Shown: in pieces, positions 41,093 through 49,708 of the stretch | Layout of the letters: each line of letters opens with the position of its first letter | How positions within the stretch are numbered: the stretch's first letter is position 1 | Assembly: GCA_903901425.1 (NCBI GenBank) | Contig: CAIURC010000042.1 | Coordinates: forward strand, 28,770-92,769 | From: an uncultured Spartobacteria bacterium | GTDB taxonomy: Bacteria; Verrucomicrobiota; Verrucomicrobiia; Chthoniobacterales; Chthoniobacteraceae | Length of the DNA: 64,000 nt | Direction: 5' to 3' | Notes under the pieces: model-generated | The model's input: the letters and a program-made list of their open reading frames with translations, nothing else | Databases searched by the model: none | Told to the model about the DNA's origin: nothing | Program-made: the position numbers and the translations under genes

Positions 41093-42237
41093 TGCCAAAC
41101 GCCCTTCGTATCCTTGTCGCGCTTCAGCCCCTGTGGGCTCTCACGCACGGCTTTGCCGCGGAACAGAAGCCCCTGTCCCAGCCCAGATTCACCGCCTCCA
41201 TCTCCTGCCAGTCCTCGAGCTGCCATGGCGGGGGCATCGGCAACGACCAGTACTGCATCTGGGAAAAGAAGGATCCCCATTCTCGGGCCAATGCAGTGCT
41301 GTCCACCGCCCGGTCGGCTCGCATGGCAGAGGCGCTCGGCATTCCGGACCCCCAGAAGTCCGCCCGGTGCACAGTCTGCCATTCCCCGATGCGCGCACTG
41401 CCTCCGGAACGCTTTGTCAAGGGTGCCGCCCCTGAAAAGGGGGTCTCCTGCGAAAGCTGCCATGGACCCGCAGAACCTTGGATCCTGTTCCACACCCGCA
41501 AAGACATCACCCACGCCCAACGCGTGGCTGCCGGTCTCCGGGAACTGACCGATCTCTATTCCCGGGCCAATACCTGCGTGGCCTGCCACCTCAATATCGA
41601 TGGCGCCCTCGTGTCGCAGGGCAACCATCCTGAGATGTTTTTTGAACTCGACGGGCAGATGCTCGCCCAACCCCCGCATTACACCGACCAAGGCGCCTGG
41701 GTCGGACCCCGCGCATGGCTGGCTGGCCAGGGGGTCGCCCTCCGGGAAATCAGCTGGAAACTTGTTTCGGAACCGAACCGGGAAGATCTGGTGCACCGTT
41801 GGAAAGCGCTGGTATGGCTGCTGTCCAAAACCGGTTCCCTCCCTGAATCCATCCAGCGATCCGCCGACTACAAAACAACCCAGATCGCGGCAGATCAGTT
41901 GGCCAAAACGGCCGCTAAATCCTTCTGGTCCCAGAAACGTGCCTCGGAACTCCTCAAATCCTACAGCGCGCTCGGAACCGAGTTTTCCCAGTCGGAACTT
42001 TCCCCGGCGGAACTGGTTCGTAAATCTGAGGTGCTGGTGATGGCCATTGACCGGCTCTGGGTGGGCCTCAAAAAGGAAACGGGCGCAGCCTCCGGGGAAA
42101 TCGACGAGGCGATTGTCGCCCTGACCAATCTTGCAAAGGCGCAGGCCGCATTCAACCCAGCCGAGTTTGGCCAGTCGCTGAACAAACTGCGCGACAGTCT
42201 AGCGAGCCTCAGCCCGAGCAAACCGGGAAAGAGCTGA
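41092..42237 (+). CDS. Periplasmic four-haem cytochrome c
   Basis: A 381-residue secreted protein (signal peptide, cleavage likely after HGFAA) with four haem-attachment motifs: CQSSSCH at residue 39, a CX4CH variant, then CTVCH, CESCH and CVACH. Several HG or HS pairs could be distal ligands. The haem region is the first 190 residues; after that it is a helical domain without cysteines (about 200-380) that could be for protein-protein contact. It begins at a GTG at 41092, divergent from the b-type gene with 163 bases between. It is probably a partner of the ten-haem protein. The variant CX4CH motif appears in several multihaem cytochrome families. Confidence 0.85.
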   Translation: MPNALRILVALQPLWALTHGFAAEQKPLSQPRFTASISCQSSSCHGGGIGNDQYCIWEKKDPHSRANAVLSTARSARMAEALGIPDPQKSARCTVCHSPMRALPPERFVKGAAPEKGVSCESCHGPAEPWILFHTRKDITHAQRVAAGLRELTDLYSRANTCVACHLNIDGALVSQGNHPEMFFELDGQMLAQPPHYTDQGAWVGPRAWLAGQGVALREISWKLVSEPNREDLVHRWKALVWLLSKTGSLPESIQRSADYKTTQIAADQLAKTAAKSFWSQKRASELLKSYSALGTEFSQSELSPAELVRKSEVLVMAIDRLWVGLKKETGAASGEIDEAIVALTNLAKAQAAFNPAEFGQSLNKLRDSLASLSPSKPGKS

Positions 42238-42262
42238 GGTCCCGAGTCGAATAGGCCCTTTC

Positions 42263-42286
42263 GGCCCCTTGACTGGCCCCTTGACT
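42263..42286. repeat. Two 12-bp repeats (GGCCCCTTGACT)
   Basis: Two perfect tandem copies in the 129-base space between the four-haem cytochrome and smpB. A second 12-bp pair follows within 14 bases. No gene or clear terminator lies there. Confidence 0.9.
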
Positions 42287-42299
42287 GGGCCACCTGATT

Positions 42300-42323
42300 A
42301 GGCAGGTAATTAGGCAGGTAATT
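42300..42323. repeat. Two 12-bp repeats (AGGCAGGTAATT)
   Basis: Two perfect tandem copies followed by AGGC of a third. The unit length equals that of the neighbouring pair and of the repeats inside the decarboxylase and GT4 genes, although the sequences are unrelated. Confidence 0.9.
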
Positions 42324-42366
42324 AGGCCGGTGATTGTCCCCCGGAGAGGACCCCCGCTGGCCCGGA

Positions 42367-42828
42367 TCAACCGTGTTTCCGGTTGTAACTGGCTTTTTCG
42401 CGGGCCATCTCTCGTTCCACCGCGCGCGTCTTGAGATCGGCACGCTGGTCCCGGTATTCCTTGCCTGAAGCCAGACCCAATTCCAGTTTGACCCGGGATC
42501 CCTTCCAGTACATCCGCAACACCACCAACGTGCTGCCTTTGATCAGCGTCTGCGCCCTGAGCTTCGCGATTTCCGAGCGGTGCAGAAGCAACCGGCGGAC
42601 CGCTTTCGGCTCGTGATGACAATACCCGGACCGTGCGTAGGGCTGAATGTCCACATCGTACGCGAAGACCTGACCAGACTCCACCCGGGCGAACGCATTT
42701 TGGATGTTGGCCAATCCTTCCCGGATGGCCTTCACCTCGGTGCCCTTGAGTTCGATCCCGGCTTCGTACCGGTCCAGGATCTTGAATCCGTGCAACGCTT
42801 TTCGGTTAACGGAGATGTCTTCGGACAT
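42367..42828 (-). CDS. smpB: SsrA-binding protein SmpB
   Basis: A 153-residue SmpB. It has NRKALHGFKILDRYEAGIEL, LKGTEVKAIREGLANIQNAF, then YARSGYCHHEPKAVRRLLLHR and the C-terminal KEYRDQRADLKTRAVEREMAR tail that enters the ribosome. SmpB carries tmRNA to stalled ribosomes for trans-translation. The ATG at 42828 gives the normal family start. The tmRNA gene itself is not seen in the window. Confidence 0.96.
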   Translation of the reverse strand: MSEDISVNRKALHGFKILDRYEAGIELKGTEVKAIREGLANIQNAFARVESGQVFAYDVDIQPYARSGYCHHEPKAVRRLLLHRSEIAKLRAQTLIKGSTLVVLRMYWKGSRVKLELGLASGKEYRDQRADLKTRAVEREMAREKASYNRKHG

Positions 42829-42875
42829 TTTTCAACCCCCACCCCACCCCACTGAAAATCCAGAGCGGACCGCCT

Positions 42876-43106
42876 TTAAGAAGCAACAACCCCCTGAGGC
42901 TCAGTGACTTCGCCCGAATTGGTCACCTTCAAGCGGCCTTCCGCCAACTCTTTGAGCGCGATGTCCGCGAACCCCATCCTCGGCCCCACCTCGACCAGCG
43001 GCCTGAAACCGTCCGTCAACTGCCGGACACGCTTGGAGACTATGTTCACCAGCAACTGCTGGTTCGGCACCACCTTCAACGCTTCGTCGAGAAAAATGCT
43101 GTTCAT
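42876..43106 (-). CDS. rpoZ: DNA-directed RNA polymerase omega subunit
   Basis: A 76-residue protein that begins MNSIFLDEALKVVPNQQLLV, followed by NIVSKRVRQLTDG and ALKELAEGRLKV, the omega-subunit fold: a conserved helical region followed by a short C-terminal end. It helps assemble RNA polymerase around beta-prime and can bind ppGpp in some bacteria. The ATG at 43106 gives the family start; a longer frame upstream lacks similarity. It is 47 bases upstream of smpB on the same strand. Confidence 0.93.
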   Translation of the reverse strand: MNSIFLDEALKVVPNQQLLVNIVSKRVRQLTDGFRPLVEVGPRMGFADIALKELAEGRLKVTNSGEVTEPQGVVAS

Positions 43107-43452
43107 AAGATTCAATTTCGAATGCTGACCCGCACCGGACCACACACCCTTTCTACCAGCAGCCCCGGGTATTTCCCCGGAAACCAGAAAGGCTCCGCCA
43201 GAAATCCAGAGACCGCGCAGGCCGTGGAAAGAGTCCGACGCAGCCCTCCACCTTCGCAGTGGGAACCCGCAAAGTCAACCCTCGTTCTACAAAACCCGGA
43301 TCGCTACCTGAGCACGCAACTCAAGCCCCCCCAAAAAAAGCCAACTCGGATCGCTCTTCGAATCCCGGAGCGGATGAGGGGCACGGTTGCCGCTCACGAA
43401 TCCGACCTCGGAGACGGCAAAGAGCCGGATTGAGCGTTCTGAAGGGCAAGAC
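43107..43452. other. Gene-free stretch between rpoZ and the peroxiredoxin gene
   Basis: About 346 bases with no convincing gene. Reading frames here are short, and no RNA gene fits. A small CCGGG/CCCGG hairpin lies near 43168-43183. The stretch probably holds the rpoZ-smpB promoter, but I see no clear -35/-10 pair. Confidence 0.5.
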
Positions 43453-43932
43453 TCAGCCCAACTGCGCCAGACACTGCTGGATCGCCGCAAAATTGGGCAG
43501 ATCCTTCGGCGTTGCTGTCTGTTCGCTGTACCGGACCACACCCGCCTTATCGATCACGAAAGCTGCCCGGGCAGAAACAGACCCGAGACCCGCCAAGTCC
43601 TCGAGAAGCACCCCGTAGTCCTGGGCCGTTTTCTTGTTCAAATCGCTCAGGAGCGGCACCGAGATGTTCTCCTTCTGAGCCCATGCTTCCAGAGCAAACG
43701 GACTGTCCACGCTGACCCCGAGAACCCGGGCTCCCAGCTCAGAATAGCGTGCAAGTCCGCTGCTCAGATCGCACATCTCCTGAGTGCAAACCCCGGTGAA
43801 AGCCAGTGGAAAGAACAGCAGCACCGTGTGCTGGGATCCGTAACTGGCACTGAGGCGCACCTCGGAGACTCCCGAAGCGTTTTTGGTCTTGAGCGTAAAA
43901 TCCGGCGCGGGGCTTCCAACAGGAATAGGCAT
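43453..43932 (-). CDS. Peroxiredoxin (AhpC/TSA family, BCP/AhpE-like)
   Basis: A 159-residue peroxiredoxin. The active site is PLAFTGVCTQEMC, with Cys49 the peroxidatic and Cys54 a possible resolving cysteine as in BCP-type enzymes. It starts VGSPAPDFTLK, the normal entry, and has GVSVDSPFALEAWA and ARAAFVIDKAGVV later. It reduces peroxides using thiols from thioredoxin or similar. The ATG at 43932 is chosen by comparison with the family length; no strong ribosome-binding site is visible. It is divergent from the DUF456 gene. Confidence 0.92.
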   Translation of the reverse strand: MPIPVGSPAPDFTLKTKNASGVSEVRLSASYGSQHTVLLFFPLAFTGVCTQEMCDLSSGLARYSELGARVLGVSVDSPFALEAWAQKENISVPLLSDLNKKTAQDYGVLLEDLAGLGSVSARAAFVIDKAGVVRYSEQTATPKDLPNFAAIQQCLAQLG

Positions 43933-44019
43933 GGGAGAAGGTATGGGTTTAGTCTGAATTGCGAGATCCTCCGCCACACATAACCCCGCCCTTTTCCACA
44001 CTCAACCGCAAACCGATCC

Positions 44020-44511
44020 ATGCAAATTCTCTGGTGGTCTCTCTCCGTACTGATGGTCCTTGTGGGGCTTGCGGGCTCGTTCCTCCCCCTTCTGCCGGGC
44101 CCGCCGCTGATCTTTGCCGGGGCACTCCTCCACCATCTGGCGCTCAGCGGACAATCCGGGATCGGATTGTGGTCCGTGGCCGGCATCGCATTTCTCACGG
44201 CGCTTTGCCTGCTTGTTGACGTGGTCTCGGGCAGTCTGGGGGCCAAATGGTTCGGCGCCAGCCGATGGGGCGGCCTTGGTGGACTTGCCGGCGCGGTGGT
44301 GGGGCTATTTTTCGGCCTCCCGGGTGTGCTGCTGGGGCCGGTCCTCGGCGCGTTTGCAGGCGAACTCCTGGCCGGGCGCGGGATTTTGCCTGCAGGAAAA
44401 TCCACCTGGGGGACGCTTCTGGGCACCACGGCGGGGATCCTGATCCGGGGCACGCTGGCGGTGATCATGAGCGCCTGGTTTTTCGGCGCGGTCCTTCTGG
44501 GGCAGCGCTGA
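44020..44511 (+). CDS. DUF456 family membrane protein
   Basis: A 163-residue polytopic membrane protein. It begins with a helix and the family-typical LPLLPGPPLIFAGALLHHL, and later has GLAGAVVGLFFGLPGVLLGPVLGAFAGELL, a Gly-rich hairpin that is the DUF456 hallmark. About four to five transmembrane helices. Role unknown for the whole family. It may be co-transcribed with the next gene, 82 bases on. Confidence 0.85.
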   Translation: MQILWWSLSVLMVLVGLAGSFLPLLPGPPLIFAGALLHHLALSGQSGIGLWSVAGIAFLTALCLLVDVVSGSLGAKWFGASRWGGLGGLAGAVVGLFFGLPGVLLGPVLGAFAGELLAGRGILPAGKSTWGTLLGTTAGILIRGTLAVIMSAWFFGAVLLGQR

Positions 44512-44593
44512 ACGTGGGAATCCGCGCCCCAGCGGAAGACCAGTTTGATTTCGGCGCAGAAATGCGGCACCGTGCGCGCCCGCTTTTTTTCCC

Positions 44594-45328
44594 ATGCTTC
44601 CCACCGATCCCAACAAGGCTGCCGACCTGATGGAATCAGCCCGAGCGACGCTTCTGACTTTGGACAAATCCTGTCTGCAGTGGATTGCGCTCAGTCTGGC
44701 CGCCCTTCTTCCGCTTTTCTGGGGCACCTCGTTCATTGTACCCGGGCTGGACCGGCGACCGCTCCGCGCCCTGAAGCTTCTGGCGGCATGGACCCTCGGA
44801 ATCGCCGTGACTGCGGCTGGCCTCTACGCCGCGGTTCATTACGCCGACCAAAACCAGTCGGGCGGCCTGTTCTTTGCCAGCGCGGTGGTGGGTTCCCTTG
44901 CTTTCCTTGCCGTGATTTTTCTCTCGCCTCTGGCGACACACCGCTGCACGCCTGGCCAATCCGTGGCCATGGTGCTCATCTGCAGTTCTGTGTTTGCTCT
45001 GGGGCAGTGGGCAGCCGCCTCCCGGTTCGGCTGGCCGTTTGAATTTCAACCGCGACAGAACATCAAAAACAAGCTCAAGCAGGTGCGCTCCTCGGCAATC
45101 CCGAAATCGCCGCAGCGCTCCGTCTCGGACGAGGTGCTCATGGCTGACCGCACCAAACCCCTCGCGGTGCGCAAAGAAGCAGCAGCCCGTTTTGCCCAGA
45201 AACTTGAGGAACAAAGGCGCAGCCAGCCCGCAGGAGCTGAAAGCCAGGAGCTTCTGCGCGCAGAGAAACGCTACAAAGACCTCATGCGCGTGCTCAAATC
45301 TGACGCCGAATCTGGCGCAGCCCGTTGA
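44594..45328 (+). CDS. Membrane protein of unknown function with charged C-terminus
   Basis: A 244-residue protein with four hydrophobic segments between residues 26 and 148 and a highly charged, probably helical C-terminal tail (about 150-244, rich in Lys, Arg, Glu and Gln). I recognise no family. The tail with LAVRKEAAARFAQKLEEQRR could form a coiled coil. The gene ends 39 bases before the convergent murJ stop. Confidence 0.7.
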   Translation: MLPTDPNKAADLMESARATLLTLDKSCLQWIALSLAALLPLFWGTSFIVPGLDRRPLRALKLLAAWTLGIAVTAAGLYAAVHYADQNQSGGLFFASAVVGSLAFLAVIFLSPLATHRCTPGQSVAMVLICSSVFALGQWAAASRFGWPFEFQPRQNIKNKLKQVRSSAIPKSPQRSVSDEVLMADRTKPLAVRKEAAARFAQKLEEQRRSQPAGAESQELLRAEKRYKDLMRVLKSDAESGAAR

Positions 45329-45367
45329 ACGAGCCCGCTCTCTCCTCAGCACGCGCCCGGTGCCGCT

Positions 45368-47020
45368 TCAAACGCCCCGGATTCGCTGCCAGCGGCGCTG
45401 GAGCATCCCGGTGAGCTGTTCGAGTCCGTCAATGCGGAGCAGAATGGCGCACCCGAAGAAAACCAAGACTGCGACGAGGATGGTTCCGAGCAGGGCCGCC
45501 GCCTGAATTGGAAACGCCATGGTTGCCCACCCCGGGAAAACCCAAGCCCGCGCAGCCAGACACACGCCGGCCATCGGAACGCAGGCGGCTGCGATCCGCG
45601 CCAGAGTTGCCGCAAGGAACCGGCCATGAAGGCTCCCAGCATAACGCCGCATGAGCAGATACAGCGCGGCGCAATTCAAGACCGCAACGCAGCCCGTGGA
45701 AAGAGCGAGCCCCCGGTGCCCCATGCCGAGCCTAAAGGCAAAAAACCAGTTTAGAACAAGGTTTACCCCAATCGCCCCAAAACTGACCAGCATGGGCGTA
45801 CGACGCCGGTCCATGGCATAGAACGCGGGAGCGAGAATCTTGATGGCGCTGTAGGCCACCAAACCCACGGTGTAGAACTGGAGGGCTGCAGCGGCCTCTG
45901 CCGCACTCGTGGCGTTGAACTTCCCATGCTCGTAGATGAGGCTGATGACGGGGCGCGCAAGGAGGATCAAACCCACCGTGGCCGGAACCGTGAGCAGCGA
46001 CGCCAGGCGCAGCCCTTTGCCCAGCACCGCCCGGAACTCCCCCCAGTCCCCAGCAGCCGCGCTCCGCGAAACCAGAGGGAGCGTCACGGTGCCAATGGCG
46101 ACCCCGAACAACCCCAGCGGCAGTTGCATGAGCCGGAACGCGCAGTTCAGCCATGACATTGGGCCGTCCCCTAGGTGGGATGCAAACGCGCTGTTGATCA
46201 TCACGTTGACCTGTACGGCGCTGGCCGCCACCACCGCCGGCCCCATGAGCCGAAGCACGGCCTTGACGCCCTCATCCCGCCACCTGAAATCCGGTTTGAA
46301 CCGGAATCCGACCCGCCGGAGAGCCGGCATCTGAACCAGCAACTGCAGCGCCCCACCCACCAACGTTCCCACCGCCAGCCCCAGAGTCGCCCGCGGCCCG
46401 AAACTCGGATCCAGCCACCACCCCACAGAAACACCGGCCACAATCGAGCCGATGTTGAAAAAACTCGATGCCATTGCCGGCATCCCAAAAACGTTCCGCG
46501 CATTGAGCATCCCCATCGCCAGCGCCGCCAGCGAAACCATGAGAATGAAGGGAAACATCAGACGCGTGAGCTCCGTGGTCAGCGCCTTTTTTTCCGGCGA
46601 AAACCCCCAACTCAACCCCTCCACCAACAGGGGCGCCGCCAGAATCCCGAGCACCGTTACCGCGCTCAGACTCACCGCCGCAAGCGTGGCCACCCGGCGC
46701 GCCAATCCCCATGCCGACTCCTCCCCCTCGGCCTGAATCTTCCGCGAGAACGTCGTCACAAATGCCGTCGACAACGCCCCCTCCGCAAACAAGTCCCGGA
46801 GCAGATTCGGTATCCGAAATGCCGCCACAAATGCGTCCATCGCAAAACCCGCCCCGAACAGGTTCAGAAAAATCTGTTCCCGCGCCAGCCCCAGAAACCG
46901 GCTGCAGAGGACCGCAATACCCACGACCGCCGCAGACCGCGTGCTCAAGCGCCCCCCGCCCGCCGACGCGGCAACCTGGACTGATTTCCCCGACTTTGCC
47001 TCGGCGTGCCCCTCAGTCAT
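45368..47020 (-). CDS. murJ: Lipid II flippase MurJ
   Basis: A 550-residue MVF-family flippase with about 14 transmembrane helices. After a polar head the chain has SRFLGLAREQIFLNLFG, MDAFVAAFRIPNLLRDLFAEGALSTAFV, the MurJ signature, and later the RLMFPFILMVSLAALAMGMLNA and DRRRTPMLVSFGAIGVNLVLNW regions. It moves the peptidoglycan precursor lipid II across the inner membrane. The start at 47020 overlaps the tsaC stop by 4 bp, the last of the housekeeping run. Confident by family. Confidence 0.95.
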   Translation of the reverse strand: MTEGHAEAKSGKSVQVAASAGGGRLSTRSAAVVGIAVLCSRFLGLAREQIFLNLFGAGFAMDAFVAAFRIPNLLRDLFAEGALSTAFVTTFSRKIQAEGEESAWGLARRVATLAAVSLSAVTVLGILAAPLLVEGLSWGFSPEKKALTTELTRLMFPFILMVSLAALAMGMLNARNVFGMPAMASSFFNIGSIVAGVSVGWWLDPSFGPRATLGLAVGTLVGGALQLLVQMPALRRVGFRFKPDFRWRDEGVKAVLRLMGPAVVAASAVQVNVMINSAFASHLGDGPMSWLNCAFRLMQLPLGLFGVAIGTVTLPLVSRSAAAGDWGEFRAVLGKGLRLASLLTVPATVGLILLARPVISLIYEHGKFNATSAAEAAAALQFYTVGLVAYSAIKILAPAFYAMDRRRTPMLVSFGAIGVNLVLNWFFAFRLGMGHRGLALSTGCVAVLNCAALYLLMRRYAGSLHGRFLAATLARIAAACVPMAGVCLAARAWVFPGWATMAFPIQAAALLGTILVAVLVFFGCAILLRIDGLEQLTGMLQRRWQRIRGV

Positions 47021-47997
47021 ACCCCGCGGTGCGCCGCCCTCCGAATCCGGTCCATAATTGCAATGCCCACCCCGGTCTCAGGCACCGGTTCAGCCAGAAT
47101 CTCCGTCACCCCGCTTTCATCCAGTTGCCGCAATTTCGCAAAAAGATTCATGGCGGCCTCCCGCAAGTCCCCTGCCGGCGAAAGCACTTCGCAGCGTCCC
47201 CTCGGTTCAGGCTGGCCGCGCCAAAAAAGCACCCCGACGCCCTCCGGCCACTCGTCTCCCACCCGCAAACGCATCGGCGTCCGGGGCGCATAGTGGCTGG
47301 CCAACTGTCCGGGCGCCTCAGGGCGGACCTCTTTGACGCCCGAAATCATCCGAACCGTTCCAAAACGTTCGAGATCCGAGGGGGCAACCGGACCCGCCCT
47401 CAGGATCCGGAGCTCCTCTCCGGCTGGGGCAACAATCGTGGACTCGATCCCGTGTCGACACGGACCGCCATCGATCACCAGCGGTATCCGCCCACCCAAC
47501 TCCTCCAGGACGTGCCCAGCGGCAGTCGGGCTGATCCGTCCAAACCGGTTCGCACTGGGTGCGGCCAGAGGCCGTCCGAACCTGCGCACCACCGCGTCAA
47601 AAACGGGATGTGCGCTGATCCGGACCGCAACGGTTTCAAGCCCGGACGTCACCAGGTCGGGCACCCTCGGTTGCCTTGGCAAAACCAGAGTCAGCGGCCC
47701 CGGCCAGAATGCCGCCGCAAGAGCCTCCACCTGACGCCTCAACCCCTGCTCCAAGGCACAAACCCTTTCAATCCATTCCATGCCGGGCAGGTGCACAATC
47801 AGCGGATCAAACAGCGGGCGGGCCTTCGCCTCAAAGATCTTGAGAACCGCCTCGGGCCGCGTCGCGTCTGCCGCCAATCCATAAACGGTCTCGGTAGGGA
47901 GCGCCACCACCTCGCCGGCACTCAGGCAGTCCACGGCCGCCTCCACCGCCTCGGCCAACCCTGCCGCATCGACCCGGCGCGTTTCCACCCCGCTCAT
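47017..47997 (-). CDS. tsaC: Threonylcarbamoyl-AMP synthase (Sua5-type)
   Basis: A 326-residue protein with an N-terminal YrdC domain (PTETVYGLAADATRPEAVLKIF, RPLFDPLIVHL, PLAAPSANRFGRISPTAA) and a C-terminal Sua5-type domain joined by a linker ending GQLASHYAPRTPM. It makes threonylcarbamoyl-AMP for t6A37 modification of tRNAs. The ATG at 47997 is chosen because it overlaps the purK stop (ATGA) and is the family start; a longer open frame upstream lies inside purK. Confidence 0.94.
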   Translation of the reverse strand: MSGVETRRVDAAGLAEAVEAAVDCLSAGEVVALPTETVYGLAADATRPEAVLKIFEAKARPLFDPLIVHLPGMEWIERVCALEQGLRRQVEALAAAFWPGPLTLVLPRQPRVPDLVTSGLETVAVRISAHPVFDAVVRRFGRPLAAPSANRFGRISPTAAGHVLEELGGRIPLVIDGGPCRHGIESTIVAPAGEELRILRAGPVAPSDLERFGTVRMISGVKEVRPEAPGQLASHYAPRTPMRLRVGDEWPEGVGVLFWRGQPEPRGRCEVLSPAGDLREAAMNLFAKLRQLDESGVTEILAEPVPETGVGIAIMDRIRRAAHRGV

Positions 47998-49148
47998 TCT
48001 GCCAACCCCGGTGCAAGCGCCTTCCGTGCCTCCAGCACACGGCGGCGCGCCTCCTCCACATCCCCGCCAAATGCCAGCAAATGCCCCATTTTCCGCCCCG
48101 GCCGCGCCCCGTGTTTCCCGTAAAGGTGCAGTTTGACCTCTGGAAATGACAGGGCTGCACTCCAGTCCGGTTCGCCTTGGGCCCAAACGTCCCCGAGCAG
48201 GTTGGCCATTACCACGGGCTGCCAGACCCGGGTCGAGCCCAGCGGGAGGCCGCAGACCGCGCGCACCTGCTGCTCGAACTGACTTGTCACACACCCATCA
48301 AACGAAAAATGCCCGGAATTGTGGGGCCGCGGCGCCAGTTCGTTGATCAAAATCCTGCCCCCGCTGAGCATGAACATTTCCACGCCGAGCAACCCCACCA
48401 ACCCCACAGCCTCAGCCACTCCCTCGGCCAGTCGCACGGCCTCCGCGGCAATCTCAGGTTCGATCCGCGCAGGAACCATGGTCACGTCAAGGATGTGATG
48501 CCGGTGCTCATTCTCGCAGACCGGGAAACAGGCCATCCGCCCATCCACTCCGCGAGCCACGAGCACAGAAATCTCCTTCTCATGGGGAACCCACTCTTCG
48601 AGCACGGCCAGACGCCCCTCAAACGTCCGCCAAACATCCCCCAACTGCGTGCCGGCCTCGATCTTAGCCTGCCCCTTCCCATCGTACCCGAATGCCGCCG
48701 TTTTCAATACCGAAGGTCTTCCCAACCGTTCGACCGCGGAAACCAGGTCCGCCTCGGAACCGACCTCCTCAAACCGCGGCAGAGGCAACCCGGCTTTTTC
48801 CAAAAACCGCTTCTCCCGCAACCGATGCTGGCAGATGTGCAAAACGGCCGGGGCGGGACGCACGGCGCACCGTTGGCCCACTCGCTCGAGAAACTCCACC
48901 GGGATGTTTTCAAACTCGAATGTCACCACGTCGACGCCCGCCGCAAACCGTTCGGCGGCTTCCACATCCCCATAATCTGCGGACACTTCAAGGTCCGCCA
49001 CTGCCCCCGCCGGGGAGCCAGCGTCCGGCGAGTAAACATGCACGGCGTAGCCCAGTTTCCGCGCCGCAATGGCCAGCATCCGTCCCAACTGGCCGCTCCC
49101 CATGATTCCCAGCGTTGAGCCCGGCAAAAATGTGCTTGGTGCGTTCAT
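47994..49148 (-). CDS. purK: 5-(carboxyamino)imidazole ribonucleotide synthase PurK
   Basis: A 384-residue ATP-grasp enzyme of purine synthesis. LGIMGSGQLGRMLAIAARKLG is the N-terminal Rossmann start, RPSVLKTAAFGYDGKGQ the ATP loop and ILINELAPRPHNSGHFSFDG the C-terminal metal-binding block. It converts AIR, bicarbonate and ATP to N5-CAIR, the substrate of PurE. The ATG at 49148 lies one base after the purE stop. The two act in sequence. Confidence 0.96.
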   Translation of the reverse strand: MNAPSTFLPGSTLGIMGSGQLGRMLAIAARKLGYAVHVYSPDAGSPAGAVADLEVSADYGDVEAAERFAAGVDVVTFEFENIPVEFLERVGQRCAVRPAPAVLHICQHRLREKRFLEKAGLPLPRFEEVGSEADLVSAVERLGRPSVLKTAAFGYDGKGQAKIEAGTQLGDVWRTFEGRLAVLEEWVPHEKEISVLVARGVDGRMACFPVCENEHRHHILDVTMVPARIEPEIAAEAVRLAEGVAEAVGLVGLLGVEMFMLSGGRILINELAPRPHNSGHFSFDGCVTSQFEQQVRAVCGLPLGSTRVWQPVVMANLLGDVWAQGEPDWSAALSFPEVKLHLYGKHGARPGRKMGHLLAFGGDVEEARRRVLEARKALAPGLAE

Positions 49149-49149
49149 G

Positions 49150-49650
49150 TCAGGGAAGTTCAGCGGCAAGAACGTCGGCAGTCTGCTTGGCCCGGAAGCC
49201 GGCCAACTCCGAAGCCAGACGAGGGTTCTCCAGTGCCAGGATGCTCACCGCGAGCAATCCCGCATTTTTTGCCCCCGCAACCCCAATGGCGAGGGTCGCC
49301 ACGGGAATCCCCGCGGGCATTTGAACAATCGAAAGCAACGAATCCACCCCCTTGAGGACTCTGCTCTCCACCGGCACTCCCAGCACCGGAAGCGTGGTCT
49401 GCGCCGCCACCATCCCCGGGAGATGCGCCGCTCCGCCTGCGCCCGCGATAATGACCCGCAGCCCGCGGGAGGCTGCAGTCCGGGAAAACTCGGCCATCAA
49501 CTCCGGCGTGCGGTGGGCGGAAACCACCCGTTTTTCAGTGGGTACCCCGAATCCTTCAAGCACCTCCACCGCATGCCGCATTGTTTCCCAATCCGACTGG
49601 CTTCCCATGACAACTGCAACCTGAGGCGCTCCTGAATTCATGACCGGCAT
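49150..49650 (-). CDS. purE: N5-CAIR mutase PurE
   Basis: A 166-residue class I Pur[23 protein letters not shown] is the conserved start with the SDW motif, followed by [12 protein letters not shown] and [26 protein letters not shown]. It rearranges N5-CAIR to CAIR. Start is either the ATG at 49650 or the one at 49641; neither has a strong ribosome-binding site. It sits 58 bases after birA and 1 base before purK. Confidence 0.96.
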   Translation of the reverse strand: MPVMNSGAPQVAVVMGSQSDWETMRHAVEVLEGFGVPTEKRVVSAHRTPELMAEFSRTAASRGLRVIIAGAGGAAHLPGMVAAQTTLPVLGVPVESRVLKGVDSLLSIVQMPAGIPVATLAIGVAGAKNAGLLAVSILALENPRLASELAGFRAKQTADVLAAELP

Positions 49651-49708
49651 CTTTGCGTATGGGACACAACTCCGGCAAGCGGCAGATGCCGGAACACGTC
49701 CGGCGTTT

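Noticed and set aside
43335..43375. TTCGAATCCC sequence resembling a tRNA T-loop
   Set aside because: The stem CGCTC/GAGCG encloses an 11-base loop, not seven, and no anticodon or acceptor arm can be formed around it.
42238..43452. A tmRNA gene near smpB and rpoZ
   Set aside because: No tRNA-like ends or tag-coding stretch could be found in either intergenic space.
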